DNA of 64,000 nucleotides from Fidelibacterota bacterium (GCA_947476625.1 CANJRA010000001.1:372001-436000), one strand, 5' to 3'; counted from the first letter of the stretch, positions 29,599 to 38,821 are shown. Numbers and translations: made by a program. The notes: a model not told the origin generated them from the letters alone.

Positions 29599-30384
29599 CT
29601 ACCGTCTTACCTGCATCTTGATTGGTCCTTCGGCGCTGCCGTGGACAAATTGCTCGACGTAAGGATTGCCGCTGCGGTCGACATCGGCCGCCGCGCCGTC
29701 CCAAATCAGTTTGCCCTCGTACAGCATCGTGACGCGGTCGGCGATCTTACGCGCCGAGTGCATGTCGTGGGTGATGGAAAGCGCGGTGATGCCCTGCTGC
29801 TTTACGCACGATATGATCAGGTCATTGATCACATCGGCCATGATCGGATCGAGGCCGGTGGTGGGTTCGTCGAAGAAGATGATCTCGGGCTCGCCGGCAA
29901 TAGCGCGTGCAAGACCGACACGCTTTTGCATCCCGCCCGACAATTCAGACGGCGCCAGCTCGCCGACCTCAGCCGACAAACCAACCTTGGCCAGCGTTTC
30001 GATAGCGCGCTCTTTTGCGTGCTTGCGGCTCATGCGTTCACGCTGCATCAGGCCGAAGGCGACGTTTTCCCAAACTGGAAGGCTGTCGAACAGCGCCGCG
30101 CCTTGAAACAGCATGCCGAATTTACGGTTCACGGATTCGCGCGCACTGGCTTGAACTTGCGTCACATCTTCGCCGTCAACTTTGATGATGCCGGAATCCG
30201 CCAGCAAAATGCCGATGATGGATTTGATCAGCACCGACTTACCTGTGCCCGATCCGCCGATCACGACAACGGACTCGCCCTTGGCGATATCCAGCGTCAC
30301 ACCGTCCAGCACACGCTTCGCACCGAAGGACTTCTTCACATCCTTCAGGCTGATTTTTGGCACTGTATTTTCTGTGCTGTTCAT
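29599..30384 (-). CDS. MlaF-like ABC transporter ATPase (lipid asymmetry)
   Basis: This 261-residue ATPase has Walker A IGGSGTGKSVLIKSI, signature LSGGMQKRVGLARAI and Walker B IIFFDEPTTGLDP. The SGGMxKRxxLARA form with TTGLDP is typical of the Mla/Ttg2 group, which moves phospholipids between the membranes to keep the outer leaflet free of them. It overlaps the permease gene by 4 bases. The substrate-binding MlaD and the periplasmic MlaC are not in the window, so the complex must be completed elsewhere. Confidence 0.87.
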   Translation of the reverse strand: MNSTENTVPKISLKDVKKSFGAKRVLDGVTLDIAKGESVVVIGGSGTGKSVLIKSIIGILLADSGIIKVDGEDVTQVQASARESVNRKFGMLFQGAALFDSLPVWENVAFGLMQRERMSRKHAKERAIETLAKVGLSAEVGELAPSELSGGMQKRVGLARAIAGEPEIIFFDEPTTGLDPIMADVINDLIISCVKQQGITALSITHDMHSARKIADRVTMLYEGKLIWDGAAADVDRSGNPYVEQFVHGSAEGPIKMQVRR

Positions 30385-31160
30385 GTTCCGAAAAACAGTT
30401 CGGTGATGATGTAGTTAAACGTCAGGATCAGGATCGACGACGACACTACGGCGTTGGTGGTAGCAGCCCCCACGCCTTGCGCGCCGCCCTTCGAGTGATA
30501 ACCCGAATAGCAGCCCATGAGCGCGATGATGAATCCAAACACGCCCGCTTTCACCAATCCTGAAATTACGTCCAGCGGCTGCATGAAGTCGTAGGTGTTG
30601 GAAATATAGGCAGCGGGATTGAAGCCCAACTTGTAAACACTGACGACGAAACCGCCGAAGATACCGATGATGTCGGCGATGAATACCAACAGCGGCAGCA
30701 TCAGCGTCCCCGCGATCAGACGCGGCACTACGAGGTACTTATAAGGATTGGTCGAGAGCGTGGTCAGCGCGTCGAGCTGCTCTGTAACGCGCATCGTGCC
30801 GATCTCGGCGGCCATGCTTGCGCCGATGCGCCCCGCCACCATCAACCCCGCCAGCACCGGCCCCAGTTCGCGTGTCAGCGAGACGACGACAACGTTCGCC
30901 ACCGCATTCTCGCTGCCGGCCGCAAAGCGCGCGAAGCCGGTATAGCTTTGCAGCGCCAGGACCATGCCCGAGAAGATCGCCGTCAAACCCACGACCGGCA
31001 GCGAGTAGTAGCCGATGTCGATCATCTGCCGGCCGATCAGGCGCGGATAGATCGGCGGGCGCACACAATGCGAAAGCGCCGTGCCGGTAAACAGTGTCAG
31101 CCGCCCGATGTGGCCGAGGAAGGCGAGGACCACGCGGCCGATGAGGGCGAGGAAATTCAT
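30381..31160 (-). CDS. MlaE-like ABC transporter permease
   Basis: The 259-residue protein has about five membrane segments and the MlaE family core ELGPVLAGLMVAGRIGA followed by AEIGTMRVTEQLDAL. It pairs with the overlapping MlaF-like ATPase, and together they would form the inner-membrane part of a retrograde phospholipid transporter. It follows alr by 7 bases within the dnaB operon. Confidence 0.88.
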   Translation of the reverse strand: MNFLALIGRVVLAFLGHIGRLTLFTGTALSHCVRPPIYPRLIGRQMIDIGYYSLPVVGLTAIFSGMVLALQSYTGFARFAAGSENAVANVVVVSLTRELGPVLAGLMVAGRIGASMAAEIGTMRVTEQLDALTTLSTNPYKYLVVPRLIAGTLMLPLLVFIADIIGIFGGFVVSVYKLGFNPAAYISNTYDFMQPLDVISGLVKAGVFGFIIALMGCYSGYHSKGGAQGVGAATTNAVVSSSILILTFNYIITELFFGT

Positions 31161-31167
31161 TCTGGAT

Positions 31168-32328
31168 CTATTTCTGTGCCGCGCTGCTGCCGGGGGCGGG
31201 CAGGTACCGGCGGTGATAACGCCTGCCTAAAGCGGTAAGGATCTCATAGCCGATCGTCCCGGACGCTTTGGCGAGATCGTCGACGGTCTGGCGGGTTCCC
31301 AAGATGTCGACCATCGCGCTCGGCCCCAAGGCCGAGTCAGGCGCATCGGAGACATCGAAGGTCGTCAAATCCATGGAAACGCGCCCCGCAACACGCACGC
31401 GCAAGTCGTCGATATAAGCGTGTCCGGAGACGCCCCAGGACCGCAACAAACCGTCGGCATAACCCATTGAAACCGTTGCCAGTTTCGCCCCGTCCAGGGC
31501 TTGGAAGGTGGCACCATAACCAACCGGGGATGCAGCGTCAACGCGCCGCACCTGCAGGATTTTAGCGCTGAGACGCACCACCGGAATCATGGGATTTGGG
31601 CTGCTTGGCGTCGGATTGACCCCATAAAGGGCCGCGCCGGGCCGTGCGAGGTCGTAATGCAGGGCTTTGTCGAGGAAAAGCCCCGAAGAATTGGCCAATG
31701 AGCCCTTCACATCGGCAAATTTCAGCCTAAAAGCCGATAAAGCCGAGGTGAAACGCTCATATTGCTGCTTATTAAGGGGATGGGCCGGTATTTCGGCACA
31801 CGCCAGATGGCTCATAAGCGCCAGCGGCGTCAGGCCCACAAACCCATCAGGGTCGTTCATCAGGGCAGTGAATTCCGCAGGCGTCAAACCCAGGCGGTTC
31901 ATGCCGGTGTCGATTTGCACCAGGGAGTCCATCAGCACGTCATTGGCCATGGCGAAGCTCCGCCATGATCGAACTTGCCCCACCGTGCTCAAAACCGGAA
32001 TCAGCCCATGGGCGGCGAAGTCGCGTTCCGTGCCGGGGTTGGGGCCGTGCATCACCACAATGCGCGGGCCGGCTCCCAAAATCGGGCGCAGGGCCAAGCC
32101 TTCATCCAGATGGGCGACATAGAACGTCGCGCAGCCCGCGGCTTTCAGCGTGCGCGCCACCGGCTCCAAACCAAGCCCGTAGGCGTCGGCCTTGACCACC
32201 GCGCCGACGTCGCAGGCGGCACCTGCGCGGCGCTTCAAAAGCCGCCAGTTCTCGGCCAGCGCCGCCAGATCGACCGTTAAAACGGCACCTGCGCGGTCTG
32301 CGGGACTGGATAAAACGGAAGCGGCCAT
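31168..32328 (-). CDS. alr: Alanine racemase
   Basis: Alr converts L- to D-alanine for peptidoglycan. Of 386 residues, the PLP-binding Lys lies in AVVKADAYGLGLEPV near residue 47, the second catalytic Tyr in PVGYGATFQ, and MGYADGLLR is another family motif. The fold-type III barrel and C-terminal beta domain are both complete. It sits 60 bases after dnaB, an arrangement common in Alphaproteobacteria. Confidence 0.95.
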   Translation of the reverse strand: MAASVLSSPADRAGAVLTVDLAALAENWRLLKRRAGAACDVGAVVKADAYGLGLEPVARTLKAAGCATFYVAHLDEGLALRPILGAGPRIVVMHGPNPGTERDFAAHGLIPVLSTVGQVRSWRSFAMANDVLMDSLVQIDTGMNRLGLTPAEFTALMNDPDGFVGLTPLALMSHLACAEIPAHPLNKQQYERFTSALSAFRLKFADVKGSLANSSGLFLDKALHYDLARPGAALYGVNPTPSSPNPMIPVVRLSAKILQVRRVDAASPVGYGATFQALDGAKLATVSMGYADGLLRSWGVSGHAYIDDLRVRVAGRVSMDLTTFDVSDAPDSALGPSAMVDILGTRQTVDDLAKASGTIGYEILTALGRRYHRRYLPAPGSSAAQK

Positions 32329-32388
32329 GGCGGCTTAATCACCAGAAAACCGGCGTCAGGGCAAGAGTCGCCATCAGCAAAATGACGC

Positions 32389-33912
32389 TTACTCCATCTG
32401 CTCGGGCAGATTGGAATCGTCGATGTGGTCGCTGAAGTGGGTGAAGTCGGCTTCGAAGTGCAGCTTCACGGTGCCGATGGGGCCGTGGCGCTGCTTGGCG
32501 ACCAGGACTTCGGCGATGTTGTGGGCCAGATTGCAGCGCTCTTGCCACTTGGTATAGCGCTCGTGGAAATGCTCGCTGCTTTCCTCGGCCTTCTGCGACG
32601 GCTCGCCGCGTTCGAGATAGTACTGCTCGCGGAACACGAACATGACCACGTCCGAGTCCTGTTCGATGGTGCCTGATTCACGCAAGTCGGACAACTGCGG
32701 GCGTTTGTCTTCGCGCTGTTCGACGGCGCGCGACAGCTGCGACAGCGCCATCACTGGCACGCCGAGATCTTTCGCCAGCGCCTTAAGGCCGCGCGTAATG
32801 GCCGAGATTTCCTGCACGCGGTTTTCGCTGCGCTCGCCGCGCGCGGGCGCGATCAATTGCAGGTAATCGATGACGATCAGCCCCAGGCCATGATGCCCTG
32901 CGGTTTTGTTCTGGCGCGCGAGGCGGCGGCAGCGTGTGCGAATAGCCGAGACGGTTACCGCCGGCGTGTCGTCGATATAGAGCGGCAGATCGCCGAGTTC
33001 CTGACTGGCCACCACCAGGCGCGTGAAGTCGTCGTTGGACAGGCCGCCGGTTCTGATCGCATGGCTGTTGATTTTAGAACGCTCGGCAAGAATACGCGTC
33101 GCCAGCTGCTCGGCCGACATTTCGAGCGAGAAGAACGCGACCATCTTGCCTTTGTCTTCGACGTTCTCAGTCGTGCGGTAATACCGCGCGGCGTTGAAGG
33201 CCATGGTCGTGGCCAGCGCGGTTTTGCCCATGCTGGGGCGTCCGGCGAGGATCAGAAGGTCCGAGGCGTGCAAACCGCCGAGCTTTTTATCCAGATCGAT
33301 CAGCCCGGTGGTGACGCCGGCCAGCGCGCCTTCGCGGCGGTGGGCGGCTTCGGCCAAGCTGATCGCGGTCCCCAAGGCTTGCTCGAAGGATTGGAAGCCG
33401 CCTTCGGAGGCATTGGAGCTCGCCAGATTAAACAGCTTTTGTTCCGAGCCTTCGATCTGGTCCATGGCGGACTCGTCGGCGCTGGATTCGAACGCATCGT
33501 TGACCATGTCCTCGCCCAGCGCGATCAACTCGCGGCGCAGAAACAGATCGTAGACCAGCTTGCCGTAGTCGCCGGCGTTAATGACCGTGACTGCACTGCC
33601 GGCGAGATTTGCCAGATATTTGATGCCTCCGGCGGCGACGATCAGATCGTCGCGCTCGAGATAGGTTTTGAGTGTTACGGGATTGGCCTGATGACCTTGC
33701 TCGATCAGCTTGGAGCAGGCGAGGTAAACGCGCCCGTTGACCGGATCGGCGAAATGCTCCGGCCCCAGAAATTCGCTGACGCGCTCGAAGGCGCGGTTGT
33801 TCATCAGAATCGCGCCCAAAAGCGCCCGCTCCGCTTCATAGTTATGAGGCGGAGTGCGTAGGACATCCCCGGCATTCTCGGCCGGATCGCTTGTGCGCAA
33901 CGGTGTAGGCAT
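32389..33912 (-). CDS. dnaB: Replicative DNA helicase DnaB
   Basis: The hexameric replication-fork helicase, 507 residues. The N-terminal primase-interacting domain begins with NYEAERALLGAILMNN. The RecA-like domain has Walker A ILAGRPSMGKTALAT, Walker B VIDYLQLI and the arginine-finger region RESGTIEQDSDVVMFVFR. It is the first gene of the minus-strand operon reaching to the SDR gene. The 255 bases upstream are shared with the divergent small membrane-protein gene and should hold promoters for both. Confidence 0.96.
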   Translation of the reverse strand: MPTPLRTSDPAENAGDVLRTPPHNYEAERALLGAILMNNRAFERVSEFLGPEHFADPVNGRVYLACSKLIEQGHQANPVTLKTYLERDDLIVAAGGIKYLANLAGSAVTVINAGDYGKLVYDLFLRRELIALGEDMVNDAFESSADESAMDQIEGSEQKLFNLASSNASEGGFQSFEQALGTAISLAEAAHRREGALAGVTTGLIDLDKKLGGLHASDLLILAGRPSMGKTALATTMAFNAARYYRTTENVEDKGKMVAFFSLEMSAEQLATRILAERSKINSHAIRTGGLSNDDFTRLVVASQELGDLPLYIDDTPAVTVSAIRTRCRRLARQNKTAGHHGLGLIVIDYLQLIAPARGERSENRVQEISAITRGLKALAKDLGVPVMALSQLSRAVEQREDKRPQLSDLRESGTIEQDSDVVMFVFREQYYLERGEPSQKAEESSEHFHERYTKWQERCNLAHNIAEVLVAKQRHGPIGTVKLHFEADFTHFSDHIDDSNLPEQME

Positions 33913-34167
33913 GGGCGGACCTTAGTAGGAGCCTCAGCATAATGGAATTGAGTGAGCTGTGGATAACCGAAAGCAGTGGGGATAACTTTTGCGTGTACCG
34001 CAGCGCGTGAGGTCGCGCGTCGCTGATTATATCTGCAAATTTATTTGCCGCTGCCACAGTTTGGCCCCGCTTCCGGGACAATTCCGCCGGTTTTCATCCT
34101 TATACCAAATGTCATGGTTCGCTTTGCCGCGAGTGAGCGGACCTAAACTCATAGAGGAGGATTTCAC

Positions 34168-34734
34168 ATGTCCGATTCGGTTAGCGTTGTATCGCGCGTC
34201 GCTGTGGTGATGTTTTTCATCGCCGCGGCCGCTGGTGTCTACGGCTTTATCACGCATAGCCGCCTCGCGGCGGCCGAACGTCAAGTCGTTACACTTCAGC
34301 AGGAACGCGATGTCGTCAAAAGCAGTCTGATCACAACTGAGAAAGCCGTGACGCAGAGCTCGGCTGCCGCTCAGACATGTAAGGCTGAAGCAGAGGGCCT
34401 TAAAACCCGCGCCGATACCGCCGAAGCCACGCTTGAAAGCCTAAAGAGCAAAACGCCGGCCGGGTCGCCGGAGGGGAAACAGGCAGACAACGTTTGCCGT
34501 TTTACGAAGCCGGTTACGAAGCTGAACGAGGGCCTTTGGCCCGGCCGGCGTTGGAGGGGTTTCTTCTGGTCCGACCGTCCAAAACCTTCAATTCCGGCCA
34601 TCGTCGCCCGCGATAACAATGCGGTGACCGCACTTTTTTGTGGCAACCCCCGGTATATTACCTGTTATCATATGTGCGAGCACCAACGAATAATTCGTCT
34701 GACAGCATGTTCAGATAGTTATGGTCCGTTGTGA
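34168..34734 (+). CDS. Small membrane-anchored coiled-coil protein with a doubtful run-on tail
   Basis: The start is firm: AGAGGAGG, 7 bases before the ATG. Residues 8-28 are a membrane span (VAVVMFFIAAAAGVYGFI). Residues 30-95 are a Gln/Ala/Glu-rich coiled coil with a single Cys (QTCKAEAEGLK). This part is clearly related to the next gene (AAGVYGF against AAGVYAF, and Cys at the same place). The last 80 residues, from about KQADNVCRF, have no such counterpart, look like non-coding DNA and contain a terminator-like hairpin at 34620-34639. The natural stop was probably near 34480 and has been lost. Function unknown. Confidence 0.6.
   Translation: MSDSVSVVSRVAVVMFFIAAAAGVYGFITHSRLAAAERQVVTLQQERDVVKSSLITTEKAVTQSSAAAQTCKAEAEGLKTRADTAEATLESLKSKTPAGSPEGKQADNVCRFTKPVTKLNEGLWPGRRWRGFFWSDRPKPSIPAIVARDNNAVTALFCGNPRYITCYHMCEHQRIIRLTACSDSYGPL
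34620..34639 (+). terminator. Terminator-like hairpin inside the run-on tail
   Basis: TGCG-GTGAC-CGCA followed by C and six Ts. The stem is short (4 bp, more if the loop is tightened), but the T-run is good. Its position between the two related genes fits a terminator for the first one. Confidence 0.45.
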
Positions 34735-34821
34735 ACAGGTGCGGTTGCCTAACCTTGTTGCGGAGGCCGACAGGGTGGGAAGACGCTAAAGGGAGGCCTC
34801 GTCACATAGGAGCACTCAACC

Positions 34822-35091
34822 ATGGCCCGTTTTGTCGCCATCGCGATTCTTATTGCTATCGCCGCCGGTGTTTATGCATTTTCGGAAAGATCCTCTGCTG
34901 AAAACCTGAGACTGCAACTCGCCAAATCCGAATCAGACTTGGCTCTCTTCAGAAAACGTTCGGGGGAATACACCGCCGAAACTAAGGCAGCTCAGACGGC
35001 TTTGGCGGAATGCACCACCAAGACGACTGAATTGCAGACGGCGTTGGAAGCTGCAGCCACCAAAAAGCCGGCTCCGACCGCTAAGAAGTAA
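34822..35091 (+). CDS. Small membrane-anchored coiled-coil protein (paralogue of the preceding gene)
   Basis: This gene encodes 89 residues. ATG 34822 has AGGAG 11 bases upstream. Residues 2-20 are a membrane span (ARFVAIAILIAIAAGVYAF), residues 24-80 are predicted coiled coil with one Cys (ALAECTTKTTEL) and the tail is PTAKK. With only a short N-terminal segment and an anchor, most of the protein should lie on one face of the membrane, probably the periplasm. A perfect 12-bp hairpin follows. No family was recognised; a small envelope structural protein is a guess. Confidence 0.7.
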   Translation: MARFVAIAILIAIAAGVYAFSERSSAENLRLQLAKSESDLALFRKRSGEYTAETKAAQTALAECTTKTTELQTALEAAATKKPAPTAKK

Positions 35092-35126
35092 AACAAGCCC
35101 ATCTAAAAGTCATATTGCTGTCACGA

Positions 35127-35162
35127 GGGACAAGCCGCGCCGCGTTCGGTGCGGCTTGTCCC
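35127..35162 (+). terminator. 12-bp hairpin after the small membrane-protein gene
   Basis: GGGACAAGCCGC (35127-35138) and GCGGCTTGTCCC (35151-35162) are perfect complements around a 12-base loop. Only a weak T-rich stretch follows. It lies 35 bases past the stop codon and before uppP. Confidence 0.65.
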
Positions 35163-35249
35163 TTGCCATTTTCACCGCCTTGAGGAACAACCAAGCACGG
35201 GCGTGGTTGTGGCGTTCCTGGTTTTGGCGCCCACTGATTTTGGTGAGTG

Positions 35250-36053
35250 ATGGATCTTTATACGTTGCTGATGGCGGTGCTCCTCGGGATCGTCGAAGGT
35301 GTCACCGAGTTCCTGCCGATTTCCTCGACCGGTCATCTCATCCTTTTCGAAGACCTTTTAGGTTTTGAAGGCCCGGCGGGCAACACCTTCGAAATCATTA
35401 TCCAGCTCGGCGCGATCTTGTCCGTGGTGTGGGTCTACCGCGTGAAGTTATGGAATACAGCCATGGGCTTGTTCCGCCGCGGTCCTGAACAACGTCTGGC
35501 GGTGAATGTAGCCGTGGCATTCCTGCCCGCGGCGGTGATTGGCGTGCTGGCGCACGACTTCATTAAAAGCGTGCTTTTCTCCCCCTGGGTAGTCGCCATC
35601 GCGCTTATCGTCGGCGGTATCGCCATTCTCGTGATCGAACGGATCAAGCAGGCGCGCGACATTGGTTCAGTCGAAGATCTGTCCGTCGGCCGGGCGCTGG
35701 CGGTTGGTTTTTTTCAGTGCATTGCCATGATCCCCGGCGTCTCGCGCTCGGCGGCGACCATCATGGGGGCGCTGTTGGTCGGCGTGAAACGTCCGGCGGC
35801 AGCTGAGTTCTCTTTTCTGCTCGCGATCCCGACCATGTTCGGCGCGACGCTCTACGATCTCTACAAAAACCGCGGCACGCTCACATCCGACGGCATGGAA
35901 TTCATCGCGGTCGGGTTTGTGGTCTCGTTCATTGTTGCGCTGATCGTGGTGAAGTGGCTACTGCGCTACATTTCCAACCACGACTTCAGCGCCTTTGCCT
36001 ACTACCGCATCGTCGTCGGCATCGCGATGCTTGGCATATTGCTTCTGCGCTAG
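35250..36053 (+). CDS. uppP: Undecaprenyl-diphosphatase UppP (BacA)
   Basis: UppP dephosphorylates undecaprenyl diphosphate, recycling the lipid carrier for peptidoglycan and other wall polymers. 267 residues, about eight membrane spans. GIVEGVTEFLPISSTGHLIL near the N-terminus and PGVSRSAATIMGALL are the two active-site motifs. ATG 35250 is chosen; GTG 35247 adds one residue. Its 3' end overlaps the convergent WD40 gene by 4 bases. Confidence 0.95.
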   Translation: MDLYTLLMAVLLGIVEGVTEFLPISSTGHLILFEDLLGFEGPAGNTFEIIIQLGAILSVVWVYRVKLWNTAMGLFRRGPEQRLAVNVAVAFLPAAVIGVLAHDFIKSVLFSPWVVAIALIVGGIAILVIERIKQARDIGSVEDLSVGRALAVGFFQCIAMIPGVSRSAATIMGALLVGVKRPAAAEFSFLLAIPTMFGATLYDLYKNRGTLTSDGMEFIAVGFVVSFIVALIVVKWLLRYISNHDFSAFAYYRIVVGIAMLGILLLR

Positions 36054-37054
36054 GGTCGGAAATCGACGATATGCACGTCGCCGTTCTCGGTGCCCGCGAT
36101 CAATCGGTCGCCGTCCGGATTCCAAGATATCGACGTGACGCTGTTGCCGTTGGCCTTCATGATGAGGTTCGTGCCTGCGCCCGGCTGACCAATCATCAGC
36201 GCGCCGTTATCAAAACCTGCGGCAAAGATGTCATGATGTGGATTAGCCGCGACCGCCGTTGCCGGTGCGCCGCCGGCGCCGCCAAATTCTACGGGTGGTT
36301 TGCCCATGGGTCCGCCGCCGGAGAATGGCCAGCAAATCACATGGTCCGATCCGCCGGTCGCCAGAAAATGCCCGCGCCGCGTGAAAGCCATCGAGCATAT
36401 TTTGCTGTCATAGCCCGACATGCGCATGTGTTCGCCGTCGGAGAGTCTCCAGCCGTGCAACGCATTTTTCTGCATCGCGGTCATGACGTAATCGCCGTCC
36501 GGTGACCAGGTTACTTGCAGATGCGAACCTTTCCATTCCAGCACCGTGGGCGCGCCGTCCTGCGACGCCAGCCACCACAAGCTCACGCCGTTATAGTGCG
36601 TGGCCGCGAGGCGTTTGCCTTTCGGGTTGATGGCAAGGCCGCCAATGGATGTGGCGTGCGACACCTTGCGGGCCTCGCCGCCTTTTTTGCCCAGGATGTA
36701 AACATCCTTTGCCGATGCATAAGCCCGCACGCCGCTGCCCGCATGCGCGGTGACGTGATCGATCCAGCGGCCTTTGATCTCGGCCAGAACCTCGGTTGTT
36801 CCCAAAGCTGCGATCTTGATCAGCCTACCGTCGTCGCCGCCGGAGAGGAACGCGCCTTTGTCGATATCGGCTGCCAGACAAAGTGCCGCGCCCTTGTGCG
36901 CCGCGACAGTCACCGGCGTTGCATCCAATGTCTCGCTGTCGATCAGGCGTACGGTGCCGTCGCCCAAGGCCACGGCGAACAGCCGGCCGTTGACGGCCGT
37001 GGCAACGACATAGTCGCCGAACGCGTGGGTAATGACTGGTTTGGCTACGGGCAT
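36050..37054 (-). CDS. WD40-repeat protein
   Basis: Its 334 residues contain about seven WD40-like blades, for example ICSMAFTRRGHFLATGGSDH and VTSISWNPDGDRLIAGTENG, so one closed beta propeller is expected. No signal peptide, hence cytoplasmic. It lies 10 bases after the CobW-family gene on the same strand. I recall WD40-CobW pairs from other alphaproteobacteria, where they are linked to metal handling; if so, it would be a partner or scaffold for the GTPase. The biochemical role is unknown. Confidence 0.85.
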   Translation of the reverse strand: MPVAKPVITHAFGDYVVATAVNGRLFAVALGDGTVRLIDSETLDATPVTVAAHKGAALCLAADIDKGAFLSGGDDGRLIKIAALGTTEVLAEIKGRWIDHVTAHAGSGVRAYASAKDVYILGKKGGEARKVSHATSIGGLAINPKGKRLAATHYNGVSLWWLASQDGAPTVLEWKGSHLQVTWSPDGDYVMTAMQKNALHGWRLSDGEHMRMSGYDSKICSMAFTRRGHFLATGGSDHVICWPFSGGGPMGKPPVEFGGAGGAPATAVAANPHHDIFAAGFDNGALMIGQPGAGTNLIMKANGNSVTSISWNPDGDRLIAGTENGDVHIVDFRP

Positions 37055-37064
37055 AATAACAGCC

Positions 37065-38111
37065 TTACGCCGCGCAGGCGTTGAAGCCTTCGGTCAAACC
37101 GGCTTCATCGAGGTTGCGGCCGATGAACACCAGGCGGCTGCGGCGTTTATCCTTGGCGGGCCATGCGCCCGTGAATGCGCCTTCCGAGACCATGTGAACG
37201 GCCTGGAAAACAAAGCGCTCATCGTTGCCGGCCATATTCAGAATGCCTTTGGTGCGCAGGATATTCTGGCCTTCGCTCATCAGCACATCGTTGATCCAGG
37301 TGTCGAACTTGGTGGAGTTGACCGGCTTGCTTGTGGTCAGCGAGATGCTGCGGATGTTCTCGTCGTGAATGGCGCTCGGCGCCGCGTGATCATGGTGGTG
37401 ATCGTGGCCATGATGATGGTCGTGATCATGATCATGATTGTGGTTTGGGTCATGGGCATGGCCGTGCAGGAAACAAGGATCCAATTCCAACGCGCGCGCC
37501 AAATCAAAAGCGCCCTTGTCGAGAATCTTATCCAGATCGATGGCGCAACGGCTGGTATGGTGGATCTGCGCGAAAGGGTTCAGCGTGCGTACGCGCGCTT
37601 CGATCTTCTTCAGGGCTTCAGGCGTCACCAGATCGGTTTTATTGAGCAGCACAATATCGGCGAAGGCGATTTGTTCTTCGGCTTCGTCGCTGTCTTCCAG
37701 GCGCTGTTCGATATGTTTTGCATCAACTACCGTGACAATGCTGTCGAGCTTCGTCCTGCGCTTGATGTCGTCGTCGGTAAAGAACGTCTGCGCCACTGGG
37801 GCGGGGTCGGCGAGGCCCGTGGTCTCAACCAGAATCGCGTCGAATTTTTCGCGGCGCTTCAGCAAGCTGCCGATGATGCGGATCAAATCGCCGCGCACGG
37901 TGCAGCAGATGCAGCCGTTGTTCATCTCAAAGACTTCTTCGTCGGCCCCGACCACCAGGTCGTTATCGATGCCGATCTCGCCGAACTCGTTGACGATGAC
38001 AGCGTATTTCTTGCCGTGGTTTTCGGTCAGCACGCGATTGAGCAGCGTGGTCTTGCCGGCGCCGAGATAGCCCGTAAGGACAGTGACGGGAATGGGTTTT
38101 GGTTCGCTCAT
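37065..38111 (-). CDS. CobW/COG0523-family GTPase, His-rich metallochaperone
   Basis: A 348-residue G3E GTPase: Walker A GYLGAGKTTLLNRVL near residue 12, the CxCC metal motif GCICCTVRGDL near 68, ETTGLADPAPV and the NKTDLV base-recognition motif, then the C-terminal CobW domain. Between them is a run of alternating His and Asp (about residues 213-243, with 14 or more His), a metal-binding loop. Such proteins deliver zinc or cobalt to target enzymes under GTP control. Which metal is used is not shown; no zur or znu genes are in view. Confidence 0.9.
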   Translation of the reverse strand: MSEPKPIPVTVLTGYLGAGKTTLLNRVLTENHGKKYAVIVNEFGEIGIDNDLVVGADEEVFEMNNGCICCTVRGDLIRIIGSLLKRREKFDAILVETTGLADPAPVAQTFFTDDDIKRRTKLDSIVTVVDAKHIEQRLEDSDEAEEQIAFADIVLLNKTDLVTPEALKKIEARVRTLNPFAQIHHTSRCAIDLDKILDKGAFDLARALELDPCFLHGHAHDPNHNHDHDHDHHHGHDHHHDHAAPSAIHDENIRSISLTTSKPVNSTKFDTWINDVLMSEGQNILRTKGILNMAGNDERFVFQAVHMVSEGAFTGAWPAKDKRRSRLVFIGRNLDEAGLTEGFNACAA

Positions 38112-38175
38112 GACATCTCTCCTCGATTTCGCCGATATATAGGAAGAGTCCGGGCCGCGGAACAGGCCCTAAACG

Positions 38176-38207
38176 AAAAACGGCGCGGCCTGAATAAGCC
38201 GCGCCGT
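38176..38207 (-). terminator. Intrinsic terminator of the rpsF-rpsR-DUF2232-rplI operon
   Basis: A 10-bp stem (ACGGCGCGGC at 38180-38189, GCCGCGCCGT at 38198-38207, 8-base loop) is followed on the minus strand by a run of Us (38180-38176). It starts 24 bases past the rplI stop. Confidence 0.8.
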
Positions 38208-38230
38208 GTTTGTCGCGATATCGACCGGAC

Positions 38231-38821
38231 TTATTCCGCGGTTTCCGCGTCGTCTTCGGTGTGGCTGTCGTCTTCGCCTTCGGCAGCAGCTGCAGTTTCG
38301 GCTTCCAGCTTGGCGGCGTCTTCGGCGCGTTCCAGGAGTTCGGCCGCAGCGACCTTCTGATTGGCTTCTTCAATCGAGCGGGCGACGGTGAATTCGATGT
38401 CGACCTTCACTTCCGGGTGCAAGCGCACGGCGGTCTTGAAGGTGCCCAGGATCTTCACAGGCGCGTTCAGCAGAACTTGCGTGGCGCGCTCCAGCGGGAT
38501 GCCCTGTTCCTTCAGCGCGTCGGCGACGTCACGGGCGCTGACCGAACCGTACAGCTGTCCGCCTTCTCCGGCTTGACGCACGATGATCAGCTTCAAGCCG
38601 TCCAATTTCTTGGCGACGACCTGTGCCAGATCGCGTTCCTTCAAGTTGGTTGCTTCCAACTCAGAGCGCTTGGATTCGAACAAGGTCTTGTTGTCCTTGT
38701 TGGCGCGCAGCGCCTTCTTTTGCGGGAACAGGAAGTTGCGGGCAAAGCCCGGCTTCACATTCACCACGTCGCCCATTCCGCCAAGGCGGTCGATACGTTC
38801 CAGCAAAATAACTTCCATCAC
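38231..38821 (-). CDS. rplI: 50S ribosomal protein L9
   Basis: MEVILLERIDRLGGMGDVVNVKPGFARN is split here only by length limits: it begins MEVILLERIDRLGGMGD and continues with VNVKPGFARNFLFP, the L9 signature. The central helix and C-terminal rRNA-binding domain follow to about residue 150. The total is 196 residues, longer than the usual 150, because of an Ala/Glu/Asp-rich tail ending DDAETAE. Acidic L9 tails are known in Alphaproteobacteria. It overlaps the DUF2232 gene by 4 bases. Confidence 0.95.
   Translation of the reverse strand: MMEVILLERIDRLGGMGDVVNVKPGFARNFLFPQKKALRANKDNKTLFESKRSELEATNLKERDLAQVVAKKLDGLKLIIVRQAGEGGQLYGSVSARDVADALKEQGIPLERATQVLLNAPVKILGTFKTAVRLHPEVKVDIEFTVARSIEEANQKVAAAELLERAEDAAKLEAETAAAAEGEDDSHTEDDAETAE

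Noticed and set aside
32857-33861. A 334-codon frame antisense to dnaB
   Set aside because: DnaB is complete on the other strand; this frame shows no motif.
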